This document shows, piece by piece, positions 13,638-23,277 of a DNA stretch of 64,000 bases. Numbering within the stretch: the stretch's first letter is position 1; each line of letters begins with the position of its first letter. Made by a program: the position numbers and the translations under genes. Source of the DNA: Paenibacillus algorifonticola (GTDB lineage: Bacteria; Bacillota; Bacilli; Paenibacillales; Paenibacillaceae); the NCBI RefSeq assembly GCF_000971975.1, contig NZ_LAQO01000001.1, forward strand, positions 496,001 through 560,000, in the 5' to 3' direction. Below the pieces are notes generated by a model. The model worked only from the letters and a program-made list of their open reading frames with translations. It was not told the DNA's origin and ran no database searches.

Positions 13638-14103
13638 CAACACCACCCCCTACAACGCCGCCGCGTTCGGCAGCTCTATTAATCTTTTTATCCAGCTCCG
13701 AACCTACCCATTTGAGCAGCGTCTCTAACACGTTAATTGGCAGCCACTCCCCCCAGCCAGCTCGCAGTGAGTTAGCTACCATGGATTGTATAACGTGGTA
13801 CAGGAGCCCCGCTGTGAGCGCTCCGAACAGGATGCCGGGCAGATTAAACATTTTATCAATTAAATGCCCCCCAGCTGGCAGCAGCAGCATAAACATCGTC
13901 CGAAATATCCCATCAATGCCGTATTTACTGCTGTAGCTAAAGTCTTTTTTTGCCGCCCGCACTCCGCTGAGCCAATCCATTAATATAAAAAATGTGAGTG
14001 CAACCATTGCTGTAATCACTGCTTCGCCTGCCCCATACATGTATTCAAAAACGGGCACCGCTACGGCGCCGATGGCTCCAAAAATTGTTTTCCCTGTCAT
14101 CAT
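13609..14103 (-). CDS. Phage holin
   Basis: The product is 164 residues. The start is at ATG 14103 or the adjoining ATG 14100, after GGAGG. Several hydrophobic segments and the motif MDWLSGVRAAKKD near residue 45 match the phage_holin_4 / toxin-secretion-lysis holin family. It forms membrane lesions that let the endolysin reach the wall. It sits directly upstream of the endolysin gene, which it overlaps by 29 bp. The C-terminus is Gly/Asp-rich and charged. Confidence 0.88.
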   Translation of the reverse strand: MMTGKTIFGAIGAVAVPVFEYMYGAGEAVITAMVALTFFILMDWLSGVRAAKKDFSYSSKYGIDGIFRTMFMLLLPAGGHLIDKMFNLPGILFGALTAGLLYHVIQSMVANSLRAGWGEWLPINVLETLLKWVGSELDKKINRAAERGGVVGGGVDADTDAGKK

Positions 14104-14157
14104 TATTCCTCCCAAAAAAATAAACCCTATTTTAGTAGGGTATGATTATGGACGACA

Positions 14158-14382
14158 TTATACGGTTTTAGGCCTAAAACTAAGCGTCAATCCATCGAGA
14201 TATGTTTCAACTACTTTCATTGTGCCGGACTCCACATCGATTTCATACACGTTTTGTATCGTTGTCTCTGGGTGATTACCGATAACAACATTACCGATAA
14301 ATTGTAGCGCCTGTTTTTCGGTATCAAGTTTTACAATGCGCGGTATTGATTTTTCCGTGGCATATACTAACCAAGTTACCAT
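14158..14382 (-). CDS. Small protein between tail fibre and holin
   Basis: The product is 74 residues from the ATG at 14382 (GAGAGGTGA upstream). It is predicted beta-rich and soluble, with no domain I recognise. The position between fibre and holin is often taken by small fibre accessory proteins. Confidence 0.55.
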   Translation of the reverse strand: MVTWLVYATEKSIPRIVKLDTEKQALQFIGNVVIGNHPETTIQNVYEIDVESGTMKVVETYLDGLTLSFRPKTV

Positions 14383-14450
14383 AATCAATCACCTCTCTAA
14401 ATTAAAATAGATCCCGATTGCACCATGCCGCATCTTTTCATAAGACCCTC

Positions 14451-16100
14451 CTATTTCCCGACGACAATGTATTTGTGAGCTATACTTGCACCGAATGTGG
14501 GCATACAAATGTAATTTGCAGTTAAAGACTTACCTACCGAAGCTTGCGTCCAGTATTTGTTGCCAGCAGATGCAGTAGGATTTTCCGTATAATAGTCATA
14601 TCCAGCTTGGCCGTCTTGTGTTGTCAACGGCGAATACAGAGATACAATACCAGTAGCATCATTTGCTTGACTAAATACCATAGCTATTGAAGCCATATTA
14701 AAACCTGTTATTTCGATATATTGCAAGAATTGATCTCCGTTTTTAGTGGGAAAAAAAATGCCGCTACTTGACGATAATGCATTGCCAGAAACTACGCGAT
14801 ACCCTTCTGGCATCGTTCCGACAAGCCCGAACACGTCAACGCCCTGCCGAATGTTTGAAGCAATATAATCAGGGTCATCAGCAAAGATACCCATGTAGCC
14901 AGCACCATCCCCTCCGCCGTCAAGGTAGGCTCCCAATGGAGAGCGCAAATGTATCCTCCCCGCTGCTCCTAATACAGGTCCCATTTCCGCCCTTACCCAT
15001 CCAGGATACTCTTCTCCTCCGCGAAGGGGCATCGCGCCTTGCTTGCCCGCAATGGTAGTGTCGGCAGCAACCTTCGCAGCGTCAAACAAAACAGCTGAGA
15101 CGCTTCCTGAGCCGTTGTGGTATCCTTCCGCTATCGTTTGCACGGTCTGTCCGGGCGTGATCGTTACAGCACCCCTATTGGGCATTGTGCCCGCCATTAC
15201 TCCGGCCTCAGTGCCAAATGTATTGGGCGCAAGAACTTGCGGCGCTATTGCATTTCCGTATTCACCCCCCTCACCCTGTAAGATAAAAGACGTTCCGTCG
15301 TATACAAGCGAATAAACGGAATTCAATTTTAGATTTCCAGCCGATAATGGATTGCCATTAGATTTCAGCATCGGCTTGGCTCCAAGTCCATTTACATTTA
15401 CAGTAGCAGCGCCCGTGTTAGCCATATGAATCTTAACCGTGATCCTAGTCCCCGGAACGAGTGCGGTGTAGGCAGGCGAGAACGTTGCAACATATGCCGC
15501 GCCCGTCCCTGTCGTGGTCACAAATGGCGGTGATTCGATTTCGGCTTTCCGCGCTGCATCATTGGCAACAACAGGAGCCGCAGCCTTGACCTGTCCGCCC
15601 GAAGTACGCCGTACTATCGTGTTAGGGTCTGGGTCAACGGATGCCTCTGATTCGGGAATATATGCACCCGGTGGGATCGTTGCCGTAACGGTCGTCGTAT
15701 TACCCACCGCAACATTCATTCGGAATTGAAGCGAATACGGACCCGATGAAATAGGCGGAAATGTATCCCCTTGCGTCTCTGCATTTGCATAAGCGTACAG
15801 GATTTCGCCTAAATCCGGGTCTTGGGCAAAAACCCCGATCTCGCATGTATACGTCGAGGTAGGGAGCCCTGCATTTTCGAAAATGCCTAGCACACTGGCC
15901 GTATTCGCATTTACCGCGATTGAATTAATATTAAAATAAGCAATCGGCGTTATTAGCGCTGTCCTGGATGCTGGGTTTCCTCCGCCAAGTTGGCCGGAGC
16001 CGATCTGCATACGTGTGAAATTGATCGCTGCACCAGCTTGCCCTTTAGCAATCAAAGCCTGTCCAAGTGTTGTAACTGCTGACTCTGTATAGTTTGCCAT
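14451..16100 (-). CDS. Tail fibre / tail-collar protein
   Basis: This protein has 549 residues. The first ~150 match the phage tail-collar fibre N-terminal domain (DUF3751 type), starting MANYTESAVTTLGQALIAKGQAG and including the FTRMQIGSG and CEIGVFAQDPD segments. A repetitive Gly/Ala/Thr-rich shaft follows, then a C-terminal region (~430-549) that is probably the receptor-binding tip. It is last of the tail genes, just after the DUF2612 baseplate gene. Confidence 0.85.
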   Translation of the reverse strand: MANYTESAVTTLGQALIAKGQAGAAINFTRMQIGSGQLGGGNPASRTALITPIAYFNINSIAVNANTASVLGIFENAGLPTSTYTCEIGVFAQDPDLGEILYAYANAETQGDTFPPISSGPYSLQFRMNVAVGNTTTVTATIPPGAYIPESEASVDPDPNTIVRRTSGGQVKAAAPVVANDAARKAEIESPPFVTTTGTGAAYVATFSPAYTALVPGTRITVKIHMANTGAATVNVNGLGAKPMLKSNGNPLSAGNLKLNSVYSLVYDGTSFILQGEGGEYGNAIAPQVLAPNTFGTEAGVMAGTMPNRGAVTITPGQTVQTIAEGYHNGSGSVSAVLFDAAKVAADTTIAGKQGAMPLRGGEEYPGWVRAEMGPVLGAAGRIHLRSPLGAYLDGGGDGAGYMGIFADDPDYIASNIRQGVDVFGLVGTMPEGYRVVSGNALSSSSGIFFPTKNGDQFLQYIEITGFNMASIAMVFSQANDATGIVSLYSPLTTQDGQAGYDYYTENPTASAGNKYWTQASVGKSLTANYICMPTFGASIAHKYIVVGK

Positions 16101-16124
16101 CTGCTTAACCCCTCTCTACTCCGG

Positions 16125-16691
16125 TTAATTTGCTGTTATATTGGTTACTCCTGTTCCGGTGACTAGGACTCCGGTGTACAGGTTTGTATTGATATCCGTT
16201 GACTCGATTATCTTGTAGCCGACCGCCATAGGCTTTGGGATTATCATTCCGGCTGCGATCATCTCGCGCGCGATTGTTGACAGCGGGCCTGTGACAATGG
16301 CTTGCATGGACATGTCCTGATTGTCGATGATCTGCAAATTAGCGTTAGGAAATGTTGCATCCCATACGGCATACATGCCCGGTATGGTACCGTCCCAGTT
16401 GTTAATTGCAATTTTAGCCTTAAGCGCAATCCGGTAATCGTCATCGCCCAAGATAGATGAGCCGCCGCTGGCGGGATTAAACGGCAGGCGCCTGCTACGT
16501 CCGATGATCGTCCCTAATAGATCGAGCTGGACGCCTACAGCAGTATCAATGCCAAAATCACTCGGCAATCCATCAGTAGTAATCATGCCATCGTTAATCA
16601 TGTTTAGCGTATCGGATAGCCACGCAATAAACCGATTTTTCAGGCGGTATTGACTGGTTATCAAATCCAGATACTCTTTAATCTCAGCCAT
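16125..16691 (-). CDS. Baseplate protein, DUF2612
   Basis: The 188-residue protein matches DUF2612, the functional counterpart of P2 tail protein I that links baseplate J to the fibre. The pattern is LGTIIGRSRRLPFN, then DDYRIALKAKIAINNWDGTI and ATFPNANLQIIDN. It lies between the baseplate J and fibre genes as expected. Confidence 0.85.
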   Translation of the reverse strand: MAEIKEYLDLITSQYRLKNRFIAWLSDTLNMINDGMITTDGLPSDFGIDTAVGVQLDLLGTIIGRSRRLPFNPASGGSSILGDDDYRIALKAKIAINNWDGTIPGMYAVWDATFPNANLQIIDNQDMSMQAIVTGPLSTIAREMIAAGMIIPKPMAVGYKIIESTDINTNLYTGVLVTGTGVTNITAN

Positions 16692-16709
16692 ACTATCACT
16701 CCTTAAGCG

Positions 16710-17885
16710 CTAGGACACATTGACAGTTACGTTAGCAGGGTCTCCTTTTGCCACCTGCGAATAAGATATCGGGATGTCCGTAGTGCCTTGTATATCGCCA
16801 CTCTTTGCAGCTGTTACGGATGTGACGGCAAAGGTTGGGTTTGCAGGAATTGCATTAACAGATAATGCAGCTCCCCAAATTGAAGATATGTGCAGATCGT
16901 TTCCAATGTCCAGACTGCTGCAAAATTCCGCTACTGACGCCTTTATCTGATCCGTTGTATCTGTCGTATATCCATTAAGCTGCTTAACATTAATCACTGA
17001 AACGATATCAACATCAGTCGGTCGGTCAAATCGGATCGTAGACTGCACGCCGTATTGATCTGTTACGGTTACCGCGACAGCACCATTTGTGTAGGCCCCC
17101 GGCGTCTTGCGACTAAAAATAACATCCGCAATATCTTGATCTGTGCCACCCTCTACAACGCATGTAATGCTATGTGGAGGCAACCCGTCGCTGTCTACGA
17201 CATTTGTATCGTTTTCGTAGACTATAAACCTCGTAACAGCAGCGAGAGCCGCTATACCACCGTCTAGCCCCTCTATGACCGTACGGCTAGGTTGTGCTGT
17301 GCTGATTGCTTGACGCGCTCTAAGTTCGGCGTCTGACTCTGGGAAAGACCCTATAGTAGCATCAGCCGGATTAGTTACCGATGTCCAGCCCAATGTAGGA
17401 GTTATAATTTTGTTGATCTCTCCAGCAAAGGCTACGACATCGCCAGCAGTTAAGCATGTCGCTAATGATGTTGCCGATCCTGCTTGACCTATGATGGTCG
17501 GATTTGTAAGCGACCATCGATTTCCGTTGTTGTCCTCAACTATGCCGCTATTTATTGCCGTACCTGCTGTCCCGGTTACCGTTACTATTGCGCTGGAAGC
17601 GACTCCTGGTCTTCGCGAAATACCATTGATGCCAACAATAATATCAAGTCCCGTTCCAATCGCCGTCGCAGGCCCCCGGCTGTTATAGGCACTCTGAACG
17701 CATAAAAAAGAGTCGAAAACCATGCTTGCAACCGATGATATCCATTGATAATCTGCGCTATCCGGCTCCAAATAGACTTCAGGTCCGAATATGGATTCGG
17801 CGTCCGCAATAAGTTTATTGCGAATATCTTCGTACGTCGGGGTAGTTAGGCCGCTTGCGGTTACCGTCGGAGCGGAATACGTCAT
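16710..17885 (-). CDS. Baseplate J-like wedge protein
   Basis: The 391-residue protein is of the baseplate J/gp47 family. The N-terminus reads TTPTYEDIRNKLIADAESIFG; a central region includes ESDAELRARQAIS and CVVEGGTDQDIADVIF, followed by a PTDVDIVSVINVK segment. It forms the baseplate wedge that triggers sheath contraction. Its start codon shares a base with the stop of the gp25 gene. Confidence 0.9.
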   Translation of the reverse strand: MTYSAPTVTASGLTTPTYEDIRNKLIADAESIFGPEVYLEPDSADYQWISSVASMVFDSFLCVQSAYNSRGPATAIGTGLDIIVGINGISRRPGVASSAIVTVTGTAGTAINSGIVEDNNGNRWSLTNPTIIGQAGSATSLATCLTAGDVVAFAGEINKIITPTLGWTSVTNPADATIGSFPESDAELRARQAISTAQPSRTVIEGLDGGIAALAAVTRFIVYENDTNVVDSDGLPPHSITCVVEGGTDQDIADVIFSRKTPGAYTNGAVAVTVTDQYGVQSTIRFDRPTDVDIVSVINVKQLNGYTTDTTDQIKASVAEFCSSLDIGNDLHISSIWGAALSVNAIPANPTFAVTSVTAAKSGDIQGTTDIPISYSQVAKGDPANVTVNVS

Positions 17886-18244
17886 TAAAAAATCACCTCA
17901 TTCACTTGTACGCTTCCATATATCGTTTCTACAGTGCAATTTAAAACGTATTTTCGATTCTCGTAGAGGCTTTCGAAGTCTTCAATGCCCCTCACGCCTT
18001 CGACATTTGATATAATCCCTTGCACAAGCAAGTCAACGGCCTGTACATTTTCAGGGGTGCCCGGCTGACCTAGTATATTTTGAAAGAGAGGTAGTCCTAT
18101 TTGTGTATCTTCCCACCATTCATCTTCAAGCAATTTTAAGCTAGTGGATATTGCTTGTGCTACTGCTCCCACATCGACGAGAAAATCGTTTTTGTTGCGA
18201 CCAAACTGATAGTCTCCGGTTGGATCCAGCTTCCTGTATCTCAT
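17885..18244 (-). CDS. Baseplate wedge protein, gp25/W-like
   Basis: The 119-residue protein has the gp25/GPW layout: an N-terminal FGRNKNDFLVDVGAVAQAISTSLKLL, a LPLFQNILG segment and a terminal VQVNEVIF strand. It joins the wedge and the sheath. It is coupled to baseplate J. Confidence 0.82.
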   Translation of the reverse strand: MRYRKLDPTGDYQFGRNKNDFLVDVGAVAQAISTSLKLLEDEWWEDTQIGLPLFQNILGQPGTPENVQAVDLLVQGIISNVEGVRGIEDFESLYENRKYVLNCTVETIYGSVQVNEVIF

Positions 18245-18258
18245 GGCAATCGCCCCCT

Positions 18259-18801
18259 TTAGAGCGGATTTCCATTAACCCGTACATTACCTACGAGGTT
18301 AACGGCATTGTCTGATATCTCCACATATTGCGTTCCGTTTAAATTCCTTAATTGCGCCGATGTCGTCGAATAATTTTCGATTACATTCGGTTGACTCCAC
18401 ATGCCTATGATGGCAATCCCATCCGAAAGGTCATGCCGTCTTTTTTCAATTTGGTTTTGGATGCCTCCATTGCTAAAAAATGCGTCGTAGCACATATCCG
18501 CGAATATCACTAAACACTCGTCGCCTGCCGCGATAGGCATCGTCATCACCATATTTCCAGCGCGAGGCAGCACTATAGGCACGTCCAAAAGCAAGGGGAG
18601 GTTAACCCAACTAGATTGTAATTTCCCGTCTTGTACGCGCTCGCGTATTGCTGGCTGCACCGTGACTGTCTGCTCAACAGGGTCAAATGATTGAATGATT
18701 CCCGGCATCGCTACACGCAGGTTTGATGAAAATGCGTCGAACATGCTGCGATACATATCTTCCTGGTTATTTGGTATGCGTTCGCTTATCGGAACAGCCA
18801 T
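18259..18801 (-). CDS. Gp138-type membrane-puncturing spike
   Basis: The product is 180 residues from the ATG at 18801 (AGGAGGG upstream). The N-terminal OB-like domain begins with DMYRSMFDAFSSNLRVAMPGIIQSFDP. The C-terminus has a beta-helical stretch ending in NLVGNVRVNGNPL, as in Gp138/gpV spikes. It sits 13 bp after the hub gene, its structural partner. Confidence 0.82.
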   Translation of the reverse strand: MAVPISERIPNNQEDMYRSMFDAFSSNLRVAMPGIIQSFDPVEQTVTVQPAIRERVQDGKLQSSWVNLPLLLDVPIVLPRAGNMVMTMPIAAGDECLVIFADMCYDAFFSNGGIQNQIEKRRHDLSDGIAIIGMWSQPNVIENYSTTSAQLRNLNGTQYVEISDNAVNLVGNVRVNGNPL

Positions 18802-18814
18802 AAAAACCCTCCTA

Positions 18815-20296
18815 TCAAAAAGGATTAGCACCTGGTGAAGTCATGAGATTCGGAATTCCGCCTGCCTGACTTACTGTAGTTGCTTCCGTGAAAAAATCGT
18901 CCCCGCGTGTATCCCCGATGTGATCAACGCTAATAACCCGGTAAAGCCCGTCTCCGTCAAGTGACCGCTGAACTTGTCCAAGTTGAAATACTTGAGCGCG
19001 TATTAAGCTGCTATCCAGGTGCACCATACCGCTAATTTTTATGCTCGGATTTAGCAGGCAACGGAATGTTATGCCTAAGTCGGCTTGTTGCGGCGTGCCG
19101 ATAAGGCCAGAGTCCGGCGTAAGGCTTATAACCTCGCCTTCGGGGAGATCGGACATTTTAACGATGTTGACTTTACCATCCTCCAGATAAAAACTCGCTT
19201 CACTTGTTTGTGATAGCTGCCGGAGATAATCCTTCATCATGCCGAACATCACTTTTCCACGTGTTAATTTTTGCTTAGATAAATCATCGGAGATTGAGTT
19301 TAATTGTGTGGATACAGTTGAGTTTTTAACGACGCTCTCAACGACCTCACGCTGACTTTGTCCCTTAGTCAACGAAAAATTAATGAATCCCTGATTATAC
19401 CCGCGATCCCCGTCCAGCGCATACAACGTCAGACGATAAGTAACGGAATCCTCTTTGTCTCGTATGGTTTGCACTACATCCCCGTCAAATAATAGGCCGT
19501 ATTGATTACCTTCATAGCCCGCCTCGATAATCACACGGTTACCCTCTTGGATAATAGCATTTTCGGTCGCTGCGTTAAGATTGTATATGACAATCTCCGA
19601 AAAGTTAGGAGACTGGTTGATTGTTTTTTTGATTCGGAATGTGCAGCGGAGCTGAGAAACATCAAGCGCTACCCCAGAAGGGCTGCTGACGAGAACCCTA
19701 TAACGGCGACCGTATAGGACGTTTCCTGTGCGTTCGCTTCCCGCTACAACCCCGAAATTTGTAGGTGGGAAGTCAATTGAATTGATCTCTTGATTGCCTG
19801 CGTTTAGAGTGTTTCCAAGCGTTAATGATACGTCTCCTGCGCCAGGTGAAGCATTAACCTCAAGCGACCCCGTTCCCTGATATTTGAGCCAGATGTTATA
19901 TCGGCGGTTATAATCGCTATCTGGTATTTTGGGGCCTACATAAGCCAACGAAAACCGCCTGAAATCCTTTCTGGCACTATTCCAAATCTTGCCTATCACT
20001 CTAACTGCGACCGCTGTAGCAAATTGGTTGTTAGACAACACAAACTTTTGTCTATCCTCCAATGTGGTTGGCCAATTCAGCCGCATCCGATTAGCAATGT
20101 ATATAAAATCGGCGTTATGCCACTTACTCCAGACCTGGCCCGGTCCGAGCGCGTTACCACTGTCGCCTAGAATATTGCGAAATGATGTCTCGGCTTCTAG
20201 CGTGGCTAGCACTATATTCAAATCCACACCTTGCAGTTGCGCCTCTGATACGCCAATGTTTTTTATGTTTTGTTGTTCCTGCGATAACCCCGCCAT
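18815..20296 (-). CDS. Tail hub protein with N-terminal lysozyme-like domain
   Basis: The 493-residue protein has two parts. Residues ~1-145 look like a lysozyme/transglycosylase-type fold (VLATLEAETSFRNILGDSG then GPGQVWSKWH, with a candidate catalytic Glu in EAETSF). Residues ~170-490 form a Mu gp44/T4 gp27-like hub (RCTFRIKKTINQSPNFSEI, then VIIEAGYEG, then DGDVVQTIRDKEDSVTYRL). The fusion would put wall-degrading activity at the tail tip during DNA entry. The hub part is firm; the enzyme part is by pattern only. Confidence 0.75.
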   Translation of the reverse strand: MAGLSQEQQNIKNIGVSEAQLQGVDLNIVLATLEAETSFRNILGDSGNALGPGQVWSKWHNADFIYIANRMRLNWPTTLEDRQKFVLSNNQFATAVAVRVIGKIWNSARKDFRRFSLAYVGPKIPDSDYNRRYNIWLKYQGTGSLEVNASPGAGDVSLTLGNTLNAGNQEINSIDFPPTNFGVVAGSERTGNVLYGRRYRVLVSSPSGVALDVSQLRCTFRIKKTINQSPNFSEIVIYNLNAATENAIIQEGNRVIIEAGYEGNQYGLLFDGDVVQTIRDKEDSVTYRLTLYALDGDRGYNQGFINFSLTKGQSQREVVESVVKNSTVSTQLNSISDDLSKQKLTRGKVMFGMMKDYLRQLSQTSEASFYLEDGKVNIVKMSDLPEGEVISLTPDSGLIGTPQQADLGITFRCLLNPSIKISGMVHLDSSLIRAQVFQLGQVQRSLDGDGLYRVISVDHIGDTRGDDFFTEATTVSQAGGIPNLMTSPGANPF

Positions 20297-20308
20297 GAAA
20301 TCACCTCG

Positions 20309-20653
20309 TTACTCCGTATCCGACCACATTAAATAAAAATCCGTACCTAAATTATCGAAATTAGGTATATCTCTTATGAAATTATCATTTGCAGGTACGA
20401 TAAAAGCACTGCCGATCTCCATGTATGAAAATTGTCGCAGGAGATTGCCAGCCGGAAAAAAACCTACAACCAGCGGAGCCGAATCTAATAACAATACTTT
20501 TGATGGCATCTCAATAACGGAAAACCACCAATATTTACCGATGTGATTGTACGTAAAGCTGAATTGGAGCGTTATATTTTGATCGTCCACCGGAAGCGTG
20601 CATACGAGAGTTTGGTTTGTGGACGGAATCAAGGGAATTACCTTTGTCGCCAT
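20309..20653 (-). CDS. Baseplate plug-like protein
   Basis: The 114-residue all-beta protein matches the phage baseplate plug family (start KVIPLIPSTNQTLVCTLPVD, middle YWWFSVIEMP, end FYLMWSD). It lies between the Dit-like gene and the hub gene, the usual place. Confidence 0.75.
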   Translation of the reverse strand: MATKVIPLIPSTNQTLVCTLPVDDQNITLQFSFTYNHIGKYWWFSVIEMPSKVLLLDSAPLVVGFFPAGNLLRQFSYMEIGSAFIVPANDNFIRDIPNFDNLGTDFYLMWSDTE

Positions 20654-20668
20654 TTACATATCATCTCC

Positions 20669-21271
20669 CTATGAGGATATCGCAGAATTTCCCGTTATCT
20701 GCTCTAGCCAGATACTCAGAAGGGATTGGTTAGGCTGCTGGCTCTCCTGGACACCACGATTGGCGTCAGATGTAACAGTAGGACGAGCGCTAATTTTGAC
20801 CGTCTTGACCTGTGCCACAAGTAATTCTCGCATGGTCACGGTACACCGCAAACCGAACATTGTCTTGTAATCATCAGGAGCTGATATGACTTCGATCAGC
20901 ATGTTTTGATATGTGCCTAGACGTGTGTGGACTTGGATAGGCACTCTGCTCGCCTGCAAGGCTTTTAAAACCTTAAAAGCTTGGACAGAGCGTGAATATC
21001 CTCCGGTAAATTGACCTTTTATAATGCTTTTAGCAACGTCCGTCATACCCACTTCCATGACCAACTCCCGTGGTTCCAAATAGGCATGATCCGTGACGTT
21101 AGCCCCCACCTGTGTTGGATGACTTGTAATCTTTAGCCGGCTTGTATGCGTCGAACGAATAAAGGCGTCCATAAACCAGCCTCCGATATTCGTCTTTAAG
21201 TAAACGAGCCTTCTGATATTCGGCGCGTTAAGGTCAAGTATCGGATTTATTTTTTGGTCTTTGTCTGCCAT
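20669..21271 (-). CDS. Dit-like tail protein
   Basis: The 200-residue protein has a beta-rich N-terminal domain (FIRSTHTSRLKITSHPTQVGAN, then ELVMEVGMTD) typical of Dit-like or LysM-type hub adaptors in contractile phages. The C-terminus is Gln/Ser-rich. It lies between the tape measure and the plug gene. Confidence 0.72.
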   Translation of the reverse strand: MADKDQKINPILDLNAPNIRRLVYLKTNIGGWFMDAFIRSTHTSRLKITSHPTQVGANVTDHAYLEPRELVMEVGMTDVAKSIIKGQFTGGYSRSVQAFKVLKALQASRVPIQVHTRLGTYQNMLIEVISAPDDYKTMFGLRCTVTMRELLVAQVKTVKISARPTVTSDANRGVQESQQPNQSLLSIWLEQITGNSAISS

Positions 21272-21292
21272 CGGTTTCCACCTCCATCATTT

Positions 21293-23038
21293 TTAGACGC
21301 TCCAGCTCTTAGTGTTTCTGAGTATTATCTCCGTTTTGCCAACAACGGAATCAGCAGTTGCTTGTGGATCGCTACCGTATATATTGTTATTTTGATTGAG
21401 TGTAACCAATTGAGGACTAGAACCGTCAGATTGTGGGTATGTCGCATACATAGCGCCATATGATCCTTTTGTTAAAAAATCCATTGTTGATAACGCCGCT
21501 ACAATGTTCATGGCGGATGAAATATTTGATAAATACTTACTATCATCAGCAATCTTATCAAGCGTCTTATTTCCGACTTTTGTATCTATCCCAAGTTTTT
21601 TGATTTGATCTACACCTGCAGATGTTTGGATAGCATTTCCGCCAGTGTTTGCATCACTGTTATTAATGGTGGAGGATGTTTCTTTTTTTTGCGGAAATAA
21701 TGCCTCTACCCATGCCCCGATACCCATATCAATTTGTTTAGACCCGGTGCCGCCGAAAGTAAACATATCCTTTGGATTGAAAAACTCTTTTGCATCGCGC
21801 CAGATATTCCCCCAATATCCGCGATCTTCAAAGTCGGCCCCTTCTTCAAGCAGCTCTTTTTCAGCGGTTTTTCCGCGCTCTATTAAAAACTCACCCGTTT
21901 TACCTTGTATGATACTGTCGATTATACCTAAAATGTCGGCAATCGATTTTAATACGCCTTCCAAGGTTTTGAGACCGAATAAGAGAGACTCAAACGATAT
22001 TTTAGCGAGTTTATCAAACGCTTCTTCGATGCTGTCACTACCCGTCAATGTTAATAGGATTTTACCTAACGAGGTAATCACTTCATCCAATGCGTCCATC
22101 AATCCGGTAAAAGATTGTTTTAAACGTTCCAGGTCGCCCGTTTCGGAGAGTTTGTCTTTAAACTCAAGCAACTTATCCCACATTGGTCCAAGTGCAGATT
22201 TACCGCCCTCCATGTGCGTGTAAAAGTCATCGATTAACAGGATAGCCATGGTTAGCATAGCGATGATCATGCCAAAAGGGCCCGTACTAAGCAACATGGC
22301 TATACCGCTTACCGCCGCCGCGACACCTTTGACGTTGTTAGGGATCGCATCAAGCAGACTGCCAATACGCTCTTTCATATCTCCGAAAAATTCAAGCAAA
22401 TGTCGTCCCGCATTAACAAAGGAAGTGAGGAATCTAGCGGCTCGTTCCGTCCATTTTGGCATGTCCTCAATAAACTGCTTATTAAAATCTTGCATCCGCT
22501 TTTTTAGATCATTCAGCGGGCCAGACAAGTTTTTTATCAGATAGTGACCTATCCACTGGAGCGCATACTGAGCCGATAATTTTAAACGGGTAAATTCAAA
22601 CTGGATATCCCGAATAAATTTCATTTGATTCCGAAATTCAGGAGGAGGTCGCATGCCCTCTATTTGAGACCGCAATTCGCGGAACCCTGACGCCAATTCC
22701 GGGCTCAAATAAAGCTGCTCCAGCGTGACTCCCATTGCGTCCAGTGTCTTTTTAAAGGATTCAGCTGAATCGCGCGAAGTCCACAGTTGACGGGCGAGCA
22801 TCTCCGATTGCAAATCAGCAGCAGCTAGATTTGACACCAACTTTGCGATACCGACATTAGCGGCCACCATAAAAGCCGATACCGCCGCACCAGCTGCTAT
22901 AAAATGCTTCGCTGATTTGGCCGCTAGGTCAGATAAGTTTTTCTCGGTTTCGGATATTGTCTTTTTTGTTTCGTCGTATGATTTTTTATCAACGTCAAAA
23001 CCGAGGGAAATCAAGTAACTTTTAATAGTATCCATCAT
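21293..23038 (-). CDS. Tail tape measure protein
   Basis: The product is 581 residues from the ATG at 23038, with GGGGTGA nine bases upstream; a TTG at 23044 is also in frame. It has an N-terminal coiled coil, hydrophobic segments in the middle (about residues 235-275) and amphipathic helices, typical of tape measures that set tail length and are ejected with DNA. About 580 residues implies a short tail. It follows the tail-chaperone pair as in most tailed phages. Confidence 0.88.
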   Translation of the reverse strand: MMDTIKSYLISLGFDVDKKSYDETKKTISETEKNLSDLAAKSAKHFIAAGAAVSAFMVAANVGIAKLVSNLAAADLQSEMLARQLWTSRDSAESFKKTLDAMGVTLEQLYLSPELASGFRELRSQIEGMRPPPEFRNQMKFIRDIQFEFTRLKLSAQYALQWIGHYLIKNLSGPLNDLKKRMQDFNKQFIEDMPKWTERAARFLTSFVNAGRHLLEFFGDMKERIGSLLDAIPNNVKGVAAAVSGIAMLLSTGPFGMIIAMLTMAILLIDDFYTHMEGGKSALGPMWDKLLEFKDKLSETGDLERLKQSFTGLMDALDEVITSLGKILLTLTGSDSIEEAFDKLAKISFESLLFGLKTLEGVLKSIADILGIIDSIIQGKTGEFLIERGKTAEKELLEEGADFEDRGYWGNIWRDAKEFFNPKDMFTFGGTGSKQIDMGIGAWVEALFPQKKETSSTINNSDANTGGNAIQTSAGVDQIKKLGIDTKVGNKTLDKIADDSKYLSNISSAMNIVAALSTMDFLTKGSYGAMYATYPQSDGSSPQLVTLNQNNNIYGSDPQATADSVVGKTEIILRNTKSWSV

Positions 23039-23040
23039 TT

Positions 23041-23277
23041 TCAATCACCCCGTCTCATCCTTGCCGCCTCTGATGCTCGCCGCTGATTTTCTGATTTAAT
23101 TTGTAAAATCTCATGCGCGTCTAGCAAATCATCAATCGTAAACACATCGGTAACAATGTCTCGGTGCGTCCAAAAACCCGCAATAACTGGAGCAAAAAGA
23201 AAGTCGTCTACGTTGACTAGTCGCGCGGGGATGAAGTCGATATTGTTTGGAGAATCGAACCCAAGCCCGCCCCTTGA
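23041..23277 (-). CDS. Tail assembly chaperone, frameshift extension (T part)
   Basis: This frame has no start of its own and lies in -1 relative to the chaperone gene that ends at 23217. It reads GFDSPNNIDFIPARL, then VDDFLFAPVIAGFW, then DDLLDAHEILQIKSENQRRA and stops immediately before the tape measure. This is the classic G/GT arrangement, where a small share of ribosomes slip backwards to make a fused chaperone. A run reading CTTTTTC on the - strand (23276-23282) in the overlap is the best slip site visible. The exact site is not proven. Confidence 0.7.
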   Translation of the reverse strand, partial: SRGGLGFDSPNNIDFIPARLVNVDDFLFAPVIAGFWTHRDIVTDVFTIDDLLDAHEILQIKSENQRRASEAARMRRGD

